Positions 35,573 through 51,684 of a stretch of DNA of 64,000 nt are shown one piece after another. A model generated the notes under the pieces. The model had not been told where the DNA came from. It saw only the letters and a list, made by a program, of their open reading frames with translations, and did no database searches. Numbering within the stretch: the first letter of the stretch is position 1; every line of letters begins with the position of its first letter. A program made the translations under genes and the position numbers. The stretch comes from Calycina herbarum (Eukaryota > Ascomycota > Leotiomycetes > Helotiales > Pezizellaceae), in contig LLEY01000004.1 in the NCBI GenBank assembly GCA_001414485.1, positions 124,001-188,000 on the forward strand. The letters run 5' to 3'.

Positions 35573-37675
35573 TCAAGACTTTCCAGTAGGAATATCGAAG
35601 AACACCATCCGTGACCCATCATCTTTGTATACATTGTCGAGCTTGTAATATCCCTTGCGTTCAAACTGAATGATTGCTCCAAGAGGCAGTTCGGTTACAT
35701 TGCAATCTGCGAAAGCTTGAGTTCGGAACTCGGTATCTTTAGCGAGAAAACTCTCAAGTTCATCATCTTTCTCGAGTTTATTCTTCATAATGAGATGATC
35801 AAACGCCACAAGGTCGATAGGAACAAGATTGGGTTTGTTCACAGCTAACCAACTAATCTTCTTCGTGTTCTTGACATCGCCCGAGAGATGGAGTTCCAAT
35901 TCCAACCCTGTGACAAGCTTGCTAGCTGGATCTCTAGTGATGGCTCGGACGTAAGCGTTGCCCCAGTTCATGAGTGTGATTTCTTCATCTTGAACGAAGC
36001 TTTGTGCGTCCAATTGCTCGAGAACAATAGTCTTGTCGCAGACTACTTTCTTCGAGCCTAGTTCGAGATTCTTGATATATTTTGGCTTCGTGACCTCTTC
36101 CTGGGTCTCGATACCACATACAAGGCAGTGTACAACATCGTCCTGGGCGATTGCTGTGTGACGTGGTGCGACGGGGTCTATGACCTTCTTGTTCATTGCC
36201 CAGAGAGATCCCCATTCTAAGTTGAGGATGTTTCTGCTAGGGCCTTGTTTTAAGATGAACTCGCGTAGAACAGATACCGTCATCCCACGGCGCAAGATTT
36301 CTCGAATTGTGGGCATACGCGGGTCATCCTGGAGCAAGATGTTAGAAAATTCCAATCAAGCGGTTGACTTAAGGAATTTGGTTACCTACCCATCCCCATA
36401 CTTTCCCATCATCCACAATCCGCGTCAACTTTCTTCTTGGAAAGCACAAAACTCCGCCTTGAAAAGTCCCAGATTGTTACTTTGCGATGACTCAAAGCAT
36501 CTTGCATCCACTCGTACTGGACATTGCGATCCCCATACTCGTTGATACGTAAGGCAAGAGTGACACCTTCAGTGGAATCTAAGATAGGTGCACAGAAATC
36601 ATACGTCGGATAAATCTTCCACTGGGTACCAGTGCGATGATGTGGAGTCATGTTGCAGCGGTAGATGATAGGATCCCTCAAAGTACCATTGGGACTGTCG
36701 TATGCAATTCTGGCGCGAATACACCAACGTCGGCCTTCCTCGGATCCCGTCTTCATTTCTGCAAAATGTTCGAGGGTCTCTTCAGTTCCCTTATCACGTC
36801 TTTTTGAAGGAAGTCGGTTCTTGCGATCTTCATCTCCCTTTCCTAGTTCCGAGTCGTCCGCGAACGCCTTTCCACTGTTGATCAACTGGATGGCATACTT
36901 ATACATTTCTGGAAAGTAGTCACTTGAATACGTCGTTTTATCAGTGATGATATCCATCGCCTTCAGGTCCTCCAAAATCGAGTCTTGGAATTCCATCTTC
37001 TCCCTTGAAGGATTGGTGTCATCGAATCGACATATCATCGTTCCACCGGGATGTTTGTGAGCAAAATAGTCGTTGAGAAGTGCGGCTTTTGCGTGTCCGA
37101 TATGTAAGTATCCAGATGGCTCAGGAGGGAAGCGAGTCACTATCGGACCGCTAATGTTTGGCAGGTCAATTTCGAAACCAGCACCTGCTGCGCTCATGGC
37201 GGCCCGTTCCTCCGAGGCATGAATTGTGAGCTCCGAGACGGCAGCAGAGAGCCATGGGACGGTGCTTCCAATATAATTGTACCATCGAGAGACGTTGTTT
37301 GGATTTTTCTTCATGGAAGCAACGATGATTTTATTCCTACGAAGGATTCCCCATAATGTTAAATCAGCCGCACTTAGACTGTAGCTAACAAGATGCGATC
37401 GTAATATAAGGGATTTATCGAGCTCCTCTAGTGGTTTCCGTAATGACTGGAAATCAGTTCGAGTAAAGTCCTCGCTTCTTTTGATCCATTGTTGAGTCTG
37501 TGAAACTTTATTTAGCGGTGAGATTCTTCCGAGAACAAGAACAAAAACACACATCTATGGCTCTCTGAGGTGTATCATCCGTAATGGTAAGCTCAGAAAA
37601 ATATTCGATAGCGGCATTGTCGGTGAAAGATCTCCCATCCGTGAGAGTCAGGCGTATAGATTCTTTGTTGGCCAT
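35573..37675 (-). CDS. Cytosolic glutamyl-tRNA synthetase, frame-disrupted
   Basis: Exons 37553-37675, 36390-37497 and 35573-36328, with GT-AG introns. An N-terminal GST-like region (about 1-125) precedes the class I catalytic core: FPPEPSGYLHIGHAKAALL (HIGH motif), RFDDTNP, MTPHHRTGTQWKIYPTYDF. The C-terminal anticodon-binding part is well conserved (WDDPRMPT, LREFILKQGPSRN, VIDPVAPRHTA, EITLMNWGNAY). In exon 2, near 36430-36440, the frame reads DFSRRSFVLSKKKVDADCG, while the next frame reads RRKLTRIVDDGKVWGW. One base too many sits in the KMSKS-like motif (family form LLSKRKL), and three preceding residues seem missing. No intron can fix it. Nearby conserved residues also vary (LALRINEYGDRN). 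It is either a decaying second copy or an assembly error; GluRS is essential. Confidence 0.85.
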
Positions 37676-38585
37676 ATAAGTGCTGCGTTGGCCTTGGTTG
37701 CAATATCAAAACTTGCCATGGCTGAAAATAAACGGTGCAAAGAAACTATCAAATTGGGAGATTCATATATTCTTGAGGTGACTCCTTGTAATTCGGCGTG
37801 ACTGTACCAATCATAAGCGCTGGTAACCTACGGAGCGTGACTTGGCGGTCCAAGCGAGACCCGTAGACGAATGACGAGAGAGTTCCAACTGACCCCTTTG
37901 TTGGACTTAAGTTCAGCCTTCTCTTCAACAAACAACATACTAGCTCCAAGCAGGCAAGGTTGAAAATAACAGGTTGATGAACCCGCAGCAGCGAAGAACT
38001 AGGGCAAGAGCTGGAAGTATTAACAAACACCACTTCGAAAACAAATCAACGTCTCTTAGCGAGGGAGAAGACAGAGGGCCTAATAATTCACCTCAAGGTT
38101 GACACTCCCCTCTCAAATATTGGGGCTGGCAGAATTGGCTGGCAAAAAGGAACTTCGGACCCCCGAATGGCTTCCTCCTCAAGGCCTAAGGTGAGCTTTC
38201 TCCTTTGTGGCCGAGACAGATTCCCCAGGGATTTGTCTGCTGAAAACCATTTAAGCAATTTTTTAAAGAGAAAAGATCGAGAAACGAGACTGCCTTTAGG
38301 CGACTAAGAAACGAAAGATAGTAAACGAAGCATAATAAAATAGACAGAAAAAAAGAGGCACGCAGCACACTGAGAGAAGAACGTAGACTGGCAAACCTAA
38401 GCTCAAATTTCATTTGAAAGTGGAAAGATCAAACCTGGAAGTTCAGAATTCCATTTGGCAATATTTCCACTTATTCTGCGCCTCACATGATACCAAATAT
38501 CTGCCCACTGTAATGCCATACCTCAACGCCAAATACCTTTTCTCTCAACGCCCAAAGAACCATTACCGGCAAAATCCACACATCC
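37676..38585. other. Spacer between GluRS and UFD1
   Basis: Holds the GluRS promoter and the UFD1 3' region. No further gene is supported on either strand. Confidence 0.45.
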
Positions 38586-39869
38586 TCAAACCTTCTTTCC
38601 GTCAAGTCGTCGACCTACGGAAGGTTCCGGCTTTTTCTCTGGCTCAGCTGGCTTTTCTGATTCTGGCTTTGGCTTGACGGGTCCTCCTCGAAGTGTATTG
38701 CCCTGACCGGCAAAGTGTGGTTGTAGTGCATTGGCATTCTCTTTATCCTTGTCCTCTTGTGTTTTCAGGGGCTTCACCTCATAACCGAAGAATAATTTGT
38801 TGGGGGTTAGTCTGAGTGGTGCTGGTCCATTGGTACGGACAATAACTTGGGGAGGAGGGTTTGTAGATGTGCCGGCGACGGGTGTAGATGCTTTGGGGGT
38901 TGGTGCTTTTCCTCCTTTCTTCGCGTTGAGCTTTTGTCCACCAAGTAGGAAGTTTGATGAAACAGCTTTGGCACCTGCTGCCGCAGCACCGGACGATGGC
39001 TTGATAGTATCGTAGTTGATAGCCTGGGCCATTGTGCCTTGGCTGTGCAAAAGTCCGCCTGCTGGCAATCCAGCCACACTTCTTGGTGTACTTGTTCCAC
39101 TGCCTTTATTTGATGGTGGATCGACATACCCAACCGGGGCTGCGAAATCGACCTCCACGTCCGTCTCCAACATGCTGACACCCATTTTCTCGCTGGTTGG
39201 CTTCACCTCGACAACAGCAACATCGTAGACGGTATCGTTGTATGTGAAACTGAATATGTCTCCCTGAGTAACCGTCGCAAAGTCGCGGAACACTTTTTCG
39301 AGAACAGCTTTGGGATCGGAGATGTCGAGGAAATTGACATCTTGGGCTTGTAGTTTGACAAATTTGGCTAGCGAAAGATCTGTCGATTTGATTTCAATAA
39401 GATCTCCCGTATCGAGAAGAAGCGTGTTCATCATCTGCAAGAGATTAGAGAGCATCTTCTAAGCTTTGAGGGGTTACCTACCCAGTGTGGAAGATAGACC
39501 TTTCCCTCCTCTGCAACAAACTCCAAGACTCCCGCGTGAGTATGCTTGTCTTCGTTTCCATTTATGAGCTCGAACAGCATGGGATAGGTGATGTGAAGAC
39601 GTGTGAGCTTCTCCAAGGCCGAGGGTGGTAGAATGATCTTGCCACCATAGTTGAGATGAGTTCGCTCGGCTCCAGGGAGCATGACGGTGGGATAGCATCG
39701 ATAGTATTCATCAAATCTTTTGTTGGCGCCCCTGGGACCGCCCCGTCCTGCTTGCATCATGCTGTACATATCCTCCTCTGACTGGAAGTAGCCCGGGTTG
39801 AACTGTATAAATGGTCAGCTCAGCATTCTTGGTTGACGCCGCCATCATGGGACAAAGAAAGCATACCAT
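38586..39869 (-). CDS. UFD1: Ubiquitin fusion degradation protein Ufd1
   Basis: Three coding exons: 39867-39869, 39482-39802 and 38586-39434, 1173 nt, 390 aa. The first exon contributes only the ATG; it is followed directly by donor GTATGC, and the acceptor ACAG restores the frame [15 protein letters not shown]. The Ufd1 double-psi barrel domain is clear: [84 protein letters not shown]. The C-terminal half is low-complexity with short Npl4/Cdc48-binding-type segments. By family it works with Npl4 and Cdc48/p97 in ER-associated and nuclear protein degradation. It shares a 319-bp divergent promoter with LIN1. Confidence 0.95.
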
Positions 39870-40188
39870 CGTTGCTAGGATTGTACGCAGTCACTTGGGT
39901 AGGCAGTACTTTGGAAAGAGAGAGTGGTCGTTGCAGAAGTAGAATCGGAAGCAGAATCAAAAGTAGAAACGAGTGGGAGTAGAAGTAGAAGGGGTGTTGT
40001 GTACTCCAGCAAAAGACCTCGGAGCTCCCACTCAATATGACGTTTTTGGGCGGTGCCTGAGAGAGGGTGTCGACAATCTTATCGCCGAGACCCAAGGCCA
40101 AGTCAGCAAGAAGACTACAACATTCCATTCACGCCCAGCACTTTATTTAATCTGTCTACAAATTTTAACCCGCAAAGAGGGTCACACC
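39870..40188. promoter_or_regulatory. Bidirectional promoter UFD1/LIN1
   Basis: 319 bp separate the two start codons, which point away from each other. An open frame on the plus strand runs through most of it but has no conserved features, so I start LIN1 at 40189. Confidence 0.55.
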
Positions 40189-41622
40189 ATGAGTTCCAGA
40201 TTCTCAGCCGCGCGACCAAAACGAGGGGGCGAGGCCTTTGCCCGCACCCATCACGCCGAGGACCAAGATGGCCCCTCCAAGAAACCAAAATTCGATATCC
40301 GCAATCCCTCTGCCCTCGCCGCCGATGCACCTGAGGAGGATGCAATTCTTGAAGCAGATGTCATTGGCGTTGCAGGAGCAGGCACAAAGCGTGGGGCGGT
40401 CAACATTGATGGCTTCGACAGCGATTCCGAGAACGAAGGCTTTGATGGGCGGGCAGAGGAGCGGGCGAAAGCGAGGAAGGGGAAAGGAGAGGTTAGCTTC
40501 GCAGAGGCGCTGGAAGGATATTCTAAGGATGGGAAAAACAATAAAGGAGGGGATGAGGACGAAGATGAAGATATGTTTGCGGATTTGGAGGAAGACGATG
40601 GGGATGGAGAGGAGGGGCTAAACGCGAGGAAGCGAAAAGAAAAGGCAGTGAGATTTTTGGAGGCAGATGAGATTGAAGGTCAAGTCGAAAACAGCAAGTC
40701 CGGTGGCCATGTTTCTTCCAACTTTGCACTGGATCCCAATGGCAAGCTATCTTCACACGCAATGGACGATCACGAGAGTAGCGATGACGAAGACGACGCT
40801 GCGTTGGCTGCGGAAGAAGAAGGCATTGATGAGGAAGTCGGAGCTGGAGGTCTCAAGAGGAATGCCCCCAAAGTCGACGCATTCAATATGAAAGCGGAAC
40901 AGGAAGAAGGACGTTTCGACGATGCCGGGAATTTCGTCCGAAAAGCACAGGATCCTGAATCGAAACACGACTCCTGGCTTGAAGGCATCAACAAAAAGGA
41001 TATGAAAAAAGCAGCGGAAGCCCACGAAAAGCGGGAGGCAGAAAGGCGGCAAAAACGGCTGGAAGACGATGCTCTTCTCCTACCAGATATTTTACGTACC
41101 CTTATTTTACAACTTGAGAAAGGAGAAACAGTTCTCGAAGCTCTGGCACGTCTAGGAAAGTCCCAAATAAAAACAAAGAAGACCCCTAAATGGAAGCTCA
41201 AGAAGCACAAGGGGAATGAGGACGCCATGGACACCGATGCTCCTGAAGATCCAGTCCAGATCAAAATCAAAGAAGCAGTCAACTCTATCACAGGAGCTGC
41301 TGACCAACTCCTGACGAGGGGACAGACCGAAATCTATGAACAAGAGCGTGAAATGCTGATTCGTCAATATCGGAAAGAATCAGGCGAGGATTGGGTGGAG
41401 CCATTAGCTGGTGATGAAGCTTTGGCCTTGGTTGATGGGATAAAACCGGCCATCATGTGGGAATATCGGTGGACAGATAGGAGAGACGGGGATGTCAAAC
41501 AAGGCCCTTATGATGGTGCTACGATGGCGGCCTGGCAAGCTGCTGGATATTTTGGAGAAGGTGTGGAATTCAGAAGAGTTGGCGATGAGAAAGCCTGGAG
41601 TCGGGTTGTGAACTTTGTATGA
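40189..41622 (+). CDS. LIN1: U5 snRNP component Lin1/CD2BP2-like (GYF domain)
   Basis: 477 aa, intronless. The chosen start ATG (MSSRFSAARPKRGGEAFART) opens the conserved region; an upstream in-frame extension of 72 residues lies in the shared promoter and is unlikely. The protein is highly acidic between 60 and 230 (DEDEDEDMFADLEEDDGDGE), then has the CD2BP2 landmarks FNMKAEQEEGRFDDAGNFV and DSWLEGI, a basic helical segment and a C-terminal GYF domain of about 60 residues: MWEYRWTDRRDGDVKQGPYD, GATMAAWQAAGYF. GYF domains bind proline-rich peptides. By family it associates with Prp6/Prp8 of the U5 snRNP and assists tri-snRNP assembly. Confidence 0.92.
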   Translation: MSSRFSAARPKRGGEAFARTHHAEDQDGPSKKPKFDIRNPSALAADAPEEDAILEADVIGVAGAGTKRGAVNIDGFDSDSENEGFDGRAEERAKARKGKGEVSFAEALEGYSKDGKNNKGGDEDEDEDMFADLEEDDGDGEEGLNARKRKEKAVRFLEADEIEGQVENSKSGGHVSSNFALDPNGKLSSHAMDDHESSDDEDDAALAAEEEGIDEEVGAGGLKRNAPKVDAFNMKAEQEEGRFDDAGNFVRKAQDPESKHDSWLEGINKKDMKKAAEAHEKREAERRQKRLEDDALLLPDILRTLILQLEKGETVLEALARLGKSQIKTKKTPKWKLKKHKGNEDAMDTDAPEDPVQIKIKEAVNSITGAADQLLTRGQTEIYEQEREMLIRQYRKESGEDWVEPLAGDEALALVDGIKPAIMWEYRWTDRRDGDVKQGPYDGATMAAWQAAGYFGEGVEFRRVGDEKAWSRVVNFV

Positions 41623-41889
41623 CTATTAAAACATGGCCAAAGTCAGGAAAAGTTATATGATACCCAAGAATGGAAAGGAAAAAAAGTATTACGAAAGATC
41701 TTCCAATGATTGTTCAGATTAATATTTCCCTTCTGCATACTGCTACATAACCTGCTCCACTTATCCGGATTGCACCCAAGCTTTTTCGTACTCGTACATA
41801 CAAACACATGCCTAACCTTTTGGTCGCTTTCAAAGCCAATGCCACCAGCGATCCATCCCAAACGCCCTTTACTACTTCAAAAATAAAAA

Positions 41890-44606
<2,717 letters not shown>

Positions 44607-47191
44607 ATGCCTAGGTCACCCAGAAGAGACTATAGTCGTTGGTCTACGGGCTCTGGCTCTGGTCGCCCATATGGAGACAGATACGAGCCAGTATATAATA
44701 GCAGCAGCCCAGTTTCAGGAAGAGGGCGCTCACCTCCAAAGGGCTCTCGTGAGCGTCGCGATGCCCACGTTCGAAGAGATAGTCGAGACTCACGTTCACC
44801 AAATGGACCACGTCGGCCTACTAGAGGTAAGGAACCATCCAATCCATTTCTGTCTATAGCCGTGTTTTATCTATTCGTGGAGGAAGACCTATATCTCACC
44901 TGTAACCTTTCTAACTTCAAGTAGAACCTAGTGATTCTGTGGCTCGAGCTCCTGTTCCTGCAGATGATCGCCAAATTCCGAAAGCCAACCCTTTACCACC
45001 GCCTCCTCCAGTGAACCCAGGCATAGCCCCTGAAATACAGGCGGAAGCTAGCTGTGCAATAGCTATGACTTTAAGTGCAATCTTTGCTCAGCTTTCCAAT
45101 GACAATATCAACACGATGCTTTTGATGTCGGAGAAGCAGAATCTTGAAGAATCACAGACAGATGTGAAGAAGGTGCACTCAAAACAGGAATCAGGCCCGC
45201 ACGGTGGAAAGTTCCCAGTCATTGAGGCCCGCCAAAAGAGAACCACAGATGAGACTGACAAGAAATATAAATCTATCTGCGGAAAGTTAGAGGAGCGTCA
45301 AGCAACCCTGAAAACTAACTGTGACAAAATTGCTACCAAGATTGTGCCAGATATCTTAAGAGGTTGCGCCAAGATGCTATCGCCAAAAGAGGACACAAAG
45401 TCCAAGGAGGATTTTGATAGGCTCAGCAAGAGGTGCAATGCTTTGGAAGCAGAGTTAGAGGAACAGAAGAAGTCGCTGCACAGTGTCAGAGATGCCACTA
45501 ACAACCTACTCACACTTTCCCATTCTCAGATGTCCAACTCAAAATCTGTCACCGAGGGGCAGGAATCCAAACTCGAGGAGGTTCGCAAACAGTGTTCGGA
45601 GCTTGGACAACGACAGGTTGCCAACGAGTCCAGACTCCAGAGAACAGAGGATATCCTTGGGAATCATTCAAAGGTCGAGGGGAAGGTTAACGAGCTGGCG
45701 TCGACTTTATCCAAACTCAAAAGCCAGCAGGACAAGGCTGAAGAAAAAGCCGTACAGCAGAAGTCTAAGTTTGAGGAGGATTTCAACTATTTCAAAATCC
45801 AGGTTGAAAAGCAACTTTCTGACCGCAAGTCCGCCACTCCTCAGCCCCATATTCAACAAAAACTTGACGACGTTGCGAAGTTGTCTGATCGAGTGGATAT
45901 CTTGGAGGCCAGCAGCAAAGCCAATTCAGCTGTTGTGGAGACGCTAAAGTCAGACAAGTCAACCAGCATCAATTCCCTAAAGAAAAATCTTAATATCCTC
46001 CTCTCAGACCAAGACTCGGATTCCAAAAAGTTCGACAGTCTTGTTGGCGGGCTCAAAGAAGTCAAAGATACGGCTGCTGCTACAGCTGAACTTTTGGCCA
46101 AAACTTCTGAAGAAATACAAGCTGTGAAAGATCGTGTTAACTCCTCGACTGATAAACAATCCAAGGCCCTCGAAACAATAAAAGAGCGAATCTCTTTCCT
46201 TGGAAAGACAACCAACCGGTCCAGCCCGAATATCGAGTCCCATGGCGTTAAGAACTTAGCCGGTGAGCTTGCAACCGTCAAGAAAGATATCGAGCGTCTC
46301 AAGACTCAGTCCAAAGAGCTCAGAGAAGTCCAGAGGTCGGCGACCTCGGTCGCAGCTCAACCTCCACAAAAATCCATCATGAGTGATTTCGAAGCTGCCA
46401 TTGAGGAGTTGAAACTTTCGATTGAAGTCCAATTCGATGGCTTAGAGGAGGGTTTCGGGGGAGAAGTTAATCGTCTGAAGAAGGAGGTCAAGGATGATAT
46501 TGTGCAGCTAAGAGAGGATATTAATGCACAAACACTCGACACGAAAGTCCAGGATCTGGAAGGACGAGTCAATCAGTTCCACACGCAACTCAACTCCCTG
46601 TGGATCGAACAGGGGCAAAAGTTCAATTCAATCGATAACTCCATTGTGCATCTGAAAGCTAGTTGCCAAGCGAATGGACACGCCGTCACGAACCTTGACA
46701 GTCGGTACAATAACATCACCACTGTTGATATCTACAAGGGAATGAGTGATGCCTTTGCTCAAGATATGTTCCCAAAGGTCGACCAGCTTTACGAGTTAGT
46801 ACACCTTTTACAAGTCCGCACTCGAGCGCTCGAGTCAGCCGGTCCAGGGAGCAACGTGGAGTCCACTCTTCGTACTCTTGGAGAAATCCAGCTACGCCTT
46901 GGTCATGTAGAGTCGACATCGCAGGCAAACTCCTCCGAGATTGAGGAGTATCGAAAAGACGTGAAAAAAGACCTGGATACGTACAAGGACTTAATGTCTC
47001 GTCAATACGCGAAGTTGGCAAGCCGTGTCAATGTAATTCCTGCCAAAAATGGTGACAGTGGTTCGTTCGGTGTCAATGGTTCTAAAAAACGTCTCCACAC
47101 CGAGTCTCCGAACCCTTTACCTTCACTATCAAATGGGCAATCCAAGAGAGCAAGGTTAGCAGATTCCGAGGAGCAAGATGATCTTGATTGA
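44607..47191 (+). CDS. Long coiled-coil protein with an Arg/Ser-rich N-terminus
   Basis: Two exons: 44607-44826 and 44925-47191 (donor GTAAGG, acceptor AGTAG), 2487 nt, 828 aa. Residues 1-75 are Arg/Ser-rich with SR-like pieces (RRDYSRWS, RRDSRDSRSPNGPRRP). A proline run (LPPPPPVNPG) follows. From about residue 130 to 780 the sequence is almost continuous heptad-type coiled coil rich in Lys, Glu, Ser and Leu (FDRLSKRCNALEAELEEQKK, VNELASTLSKLKSQQDKAEE). The end is a basic NLS-like patch (SKKRLHTESPN, SKRARLADSEEQDD). No enzymatic domain is visible. A nuclear scaffold role is inferred from the NLS-like ends only. Myosin-like similarity would be expected from the coiled coil alone. Confidence 0.75.
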
Positions 47192-48992
47192 AGAACCGAC
47201 CCCTGAAGCGACGAGCAAGAGTGATTGATCCTCGAGCAATTACTATACAAATTTGTTGAGATACCTTGTATAATACGCGATATATATATTTTTCCCTTGC
47301 CTTTTTTTACGCCGACTTTGCCAACTCATACGACAACCATTTGATCATGCATCTTACGGCGCTTGTCTCTCTCTCGTTCTTTGGCATTTTGCTTGGTACT
47401 AAGCTTTTACATACGTCGCACTCTTGCTTTTCCTACTTCTGCATGTTCACGGCGCATGCTACTTTGGGTGGAGTCGAGGTGTGGGTGACAAACATGGGGG
47501 GTTGCATATATGCACCTGGTCTGCTGATCACAACAATGGTTCCCTGTCGGGCAATATCGAGGGGATGGGGTGTGTTGGTTGGCAGCAAGGGTGTCTTGGT
47601 TTTCTGATTTGGTGCTCTTATTCTTTCTACCGGAATAACAGACCGGGTGGACAGGAATTTGTTGGCTTTCTCGCAAATATTTGACTTGGGCGTTGTCTCG
47701 GACAGACAGGGCTAGGTGTATATCATATCACGGATGGATGGAGCTGGGTGTGCGGGGTCTCCTCTAGGGTGTATACATGAGATAAAAGAGATGCTGATGG
47801 CTTGCATTGATTGGTCCTCGATTCAATGGGGCTAGACAGGTACATAATATCAATACAAGCGATCAACTGAAGTACTGTACATCTGGGAGATTGTGCTTGC
47901 TGGTGTGTTTGTGTTTACTTTTCGAATGAACCACCGAGAATGAGCTCCATGGGTTTTGACACCGAAAGCACCAATGAAAGATCCAGACTTTCCTACCCTG
48001 CTTGTCGTTGGGCGGCCACTTCTATTGGCCTACATACTAAACCAAACATTTACTGTTTACACCCCCTGGTGAAACTACTACTCATTCCTCTCTCCACTGA
48101 AATCTTGGTGGGGGGGATTTCACTACACCTCTAAATATCCCTTGCCTCATTTTGCAAAGCGAACGGAGAGGGAAGTATCAAAAAAGTACTAATAGCATTG
48201 AAACAAGTCACAAACAGCAGATACTTCTAACTTTTCTTAAACTCGAACTTCTTGAAGGAAAGAAAAAATAAAGCTGTCATGGTAGCGTTTCCATGGGATA
48301 TCATACCTCGATAGATCCCGATTTGCAAGTTGCAACCCCCACCAGGGGTTGCAGGAATTCGTGACTGTAGTCCAAGGCACCTTCCCCTTCTGCACTTCTC
48401 CTACTCTTCTAGAACAATAAAGACAACTTGTATCTAATTGTTCTAGTCTCGTGGGATAATCGGAGTAATTTTCCCAGTCCTAGTCGAACAATTGAGAGAC
48501 TTAGTGTGAAGGTACTCTGTCTGCTCTTGACCAGTAACGAAGTCCTACACGCCCTGGTGCCCCTAGACTCCAATGGCAGTTTTTGAGAACTCTGGTTTTC
48601 TTAAAGAATGTTGGTCAAAACGCAAGGGCGCGACAGAGAGCCGAAGAATTACAAGGGCGTGAAGCAAGGGAGTTCGTCTCAAGGGACATTCCAAAATTAA
48701 ATAAAATTCGTTTCCCCTCCTCCTGCTGCAAGTGCAGGTCGAAAGTAAGTGCAGCTGGTCCTTTCCCCTATATATCTATATATCTCCACCACTTCCTAAA
48801 ATTGGAGCCCAAGACTCTATTAACAGGTTCAATATATAGTTATCCAAGATTTTTCAAGGTGTTGCGGCAGATGCATCACTCTTTGTAGCATGAGGTATGA
48901 TTTTCCCACTCAAATTCGCAACCTACACTAGCGCGGGAGAAGGGGGAAGATATTCTACTCTCTTTACGAATTCTTGCACTCCCTGCCTCCCG
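47192..48992. other. Intergenic, no gene seen
   Basis: The likely 3' region of the coiled-coil gene, then spacer. A short palindrome gcaaccccc/gggttgc lies at about 48331-48351. Open frames here lack features. Confidence 0.45.
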
Positions 48993-49208
48993 GTGGACAG
49001 AAAAAGCGACAGTAAATATTAGAGTCGTACCTGCCTATCTTACTTATTCTTCCAACCTTCTAAAACAATTTAGCTTGATTGTTCTAAACTTCTAGGTTAA
49101 TATTCTAAATTGTTCGAAGTATATAGGGTAATCACTTTCAATTACCCTAGATAGTTAGAACAACGAGCTATGTAGGCAGGTTCGAACACTGCCGCTTTTT
49201 CTGTCCAC
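48993..49208 (+). mobile_element. MITE, copy 2 (216 bp)
   Basis: Inverted ends gtggacagaaaaagcgacag and ctgccgctttttctgtccac, with internal sequence matching the reverse complement of 10431-10623. It carries about 20 extra bases (gggtaatcactttcaatta region) compared with copy 1. CG occurs on both flanks, which might be a 2-bp target duplication, but copy 1 does not show the same on both sides. Its RIP signature is weak. Confidence 0.85.
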
Positions 49209-49588
49209 CGCGTGCCTGCTACACTTCCTCGACCAAAGCTCCAAAGTATGAGGGCAGACTGTCGATGCTTGATTGAGTGGAAAAGCAAAGGAGACTTATG
49301 CATCATGATTTTACAACTGGGGGTTGGGGGGTCTACCTTTTCTGGAAATCACAAAGCAAGAGGAAACCGGATGAATTAAAAAGAGGAAATATTCTGTTAC
49401 AAGCTAACATAAGGAGATTGCGATACCAGAGGGGATGTTGGCGTCCATGTAAAGTCTTTTCGTCCCATCCATCTGTACACTATCACAGCCCCTTGAGTTG
49501 CTGCCAAACCCCAGGCATCAATTCAACGCTGCAAAAACTATACACATTTACCACTCCGCCCATTCTACCCCCACACCGTTACACCCAT
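49209..49588. other. 3' flank of the ATP synthase beta gene
   Basis: Non-coding spacer between the MITE and the ATP2 stop codon; the start of it carries no recognised gene. Confidence 0.4.

Positions 49589-51684
<2,096 letters not shown>

Noticed and set aside
39973..40188. 72-residue N-terminal extension of LIN1
   Set aside because: It lies in the shared promoter with UFD1 and lacks conservation; the ATG at 40189 begins the typical N-terminus.
49160..49190. tRNA B-box-like ggttcgaac
   Set aside because: It lies in the MITE; the other copy reads ggtacgaat and no cloverleaf can be formed.
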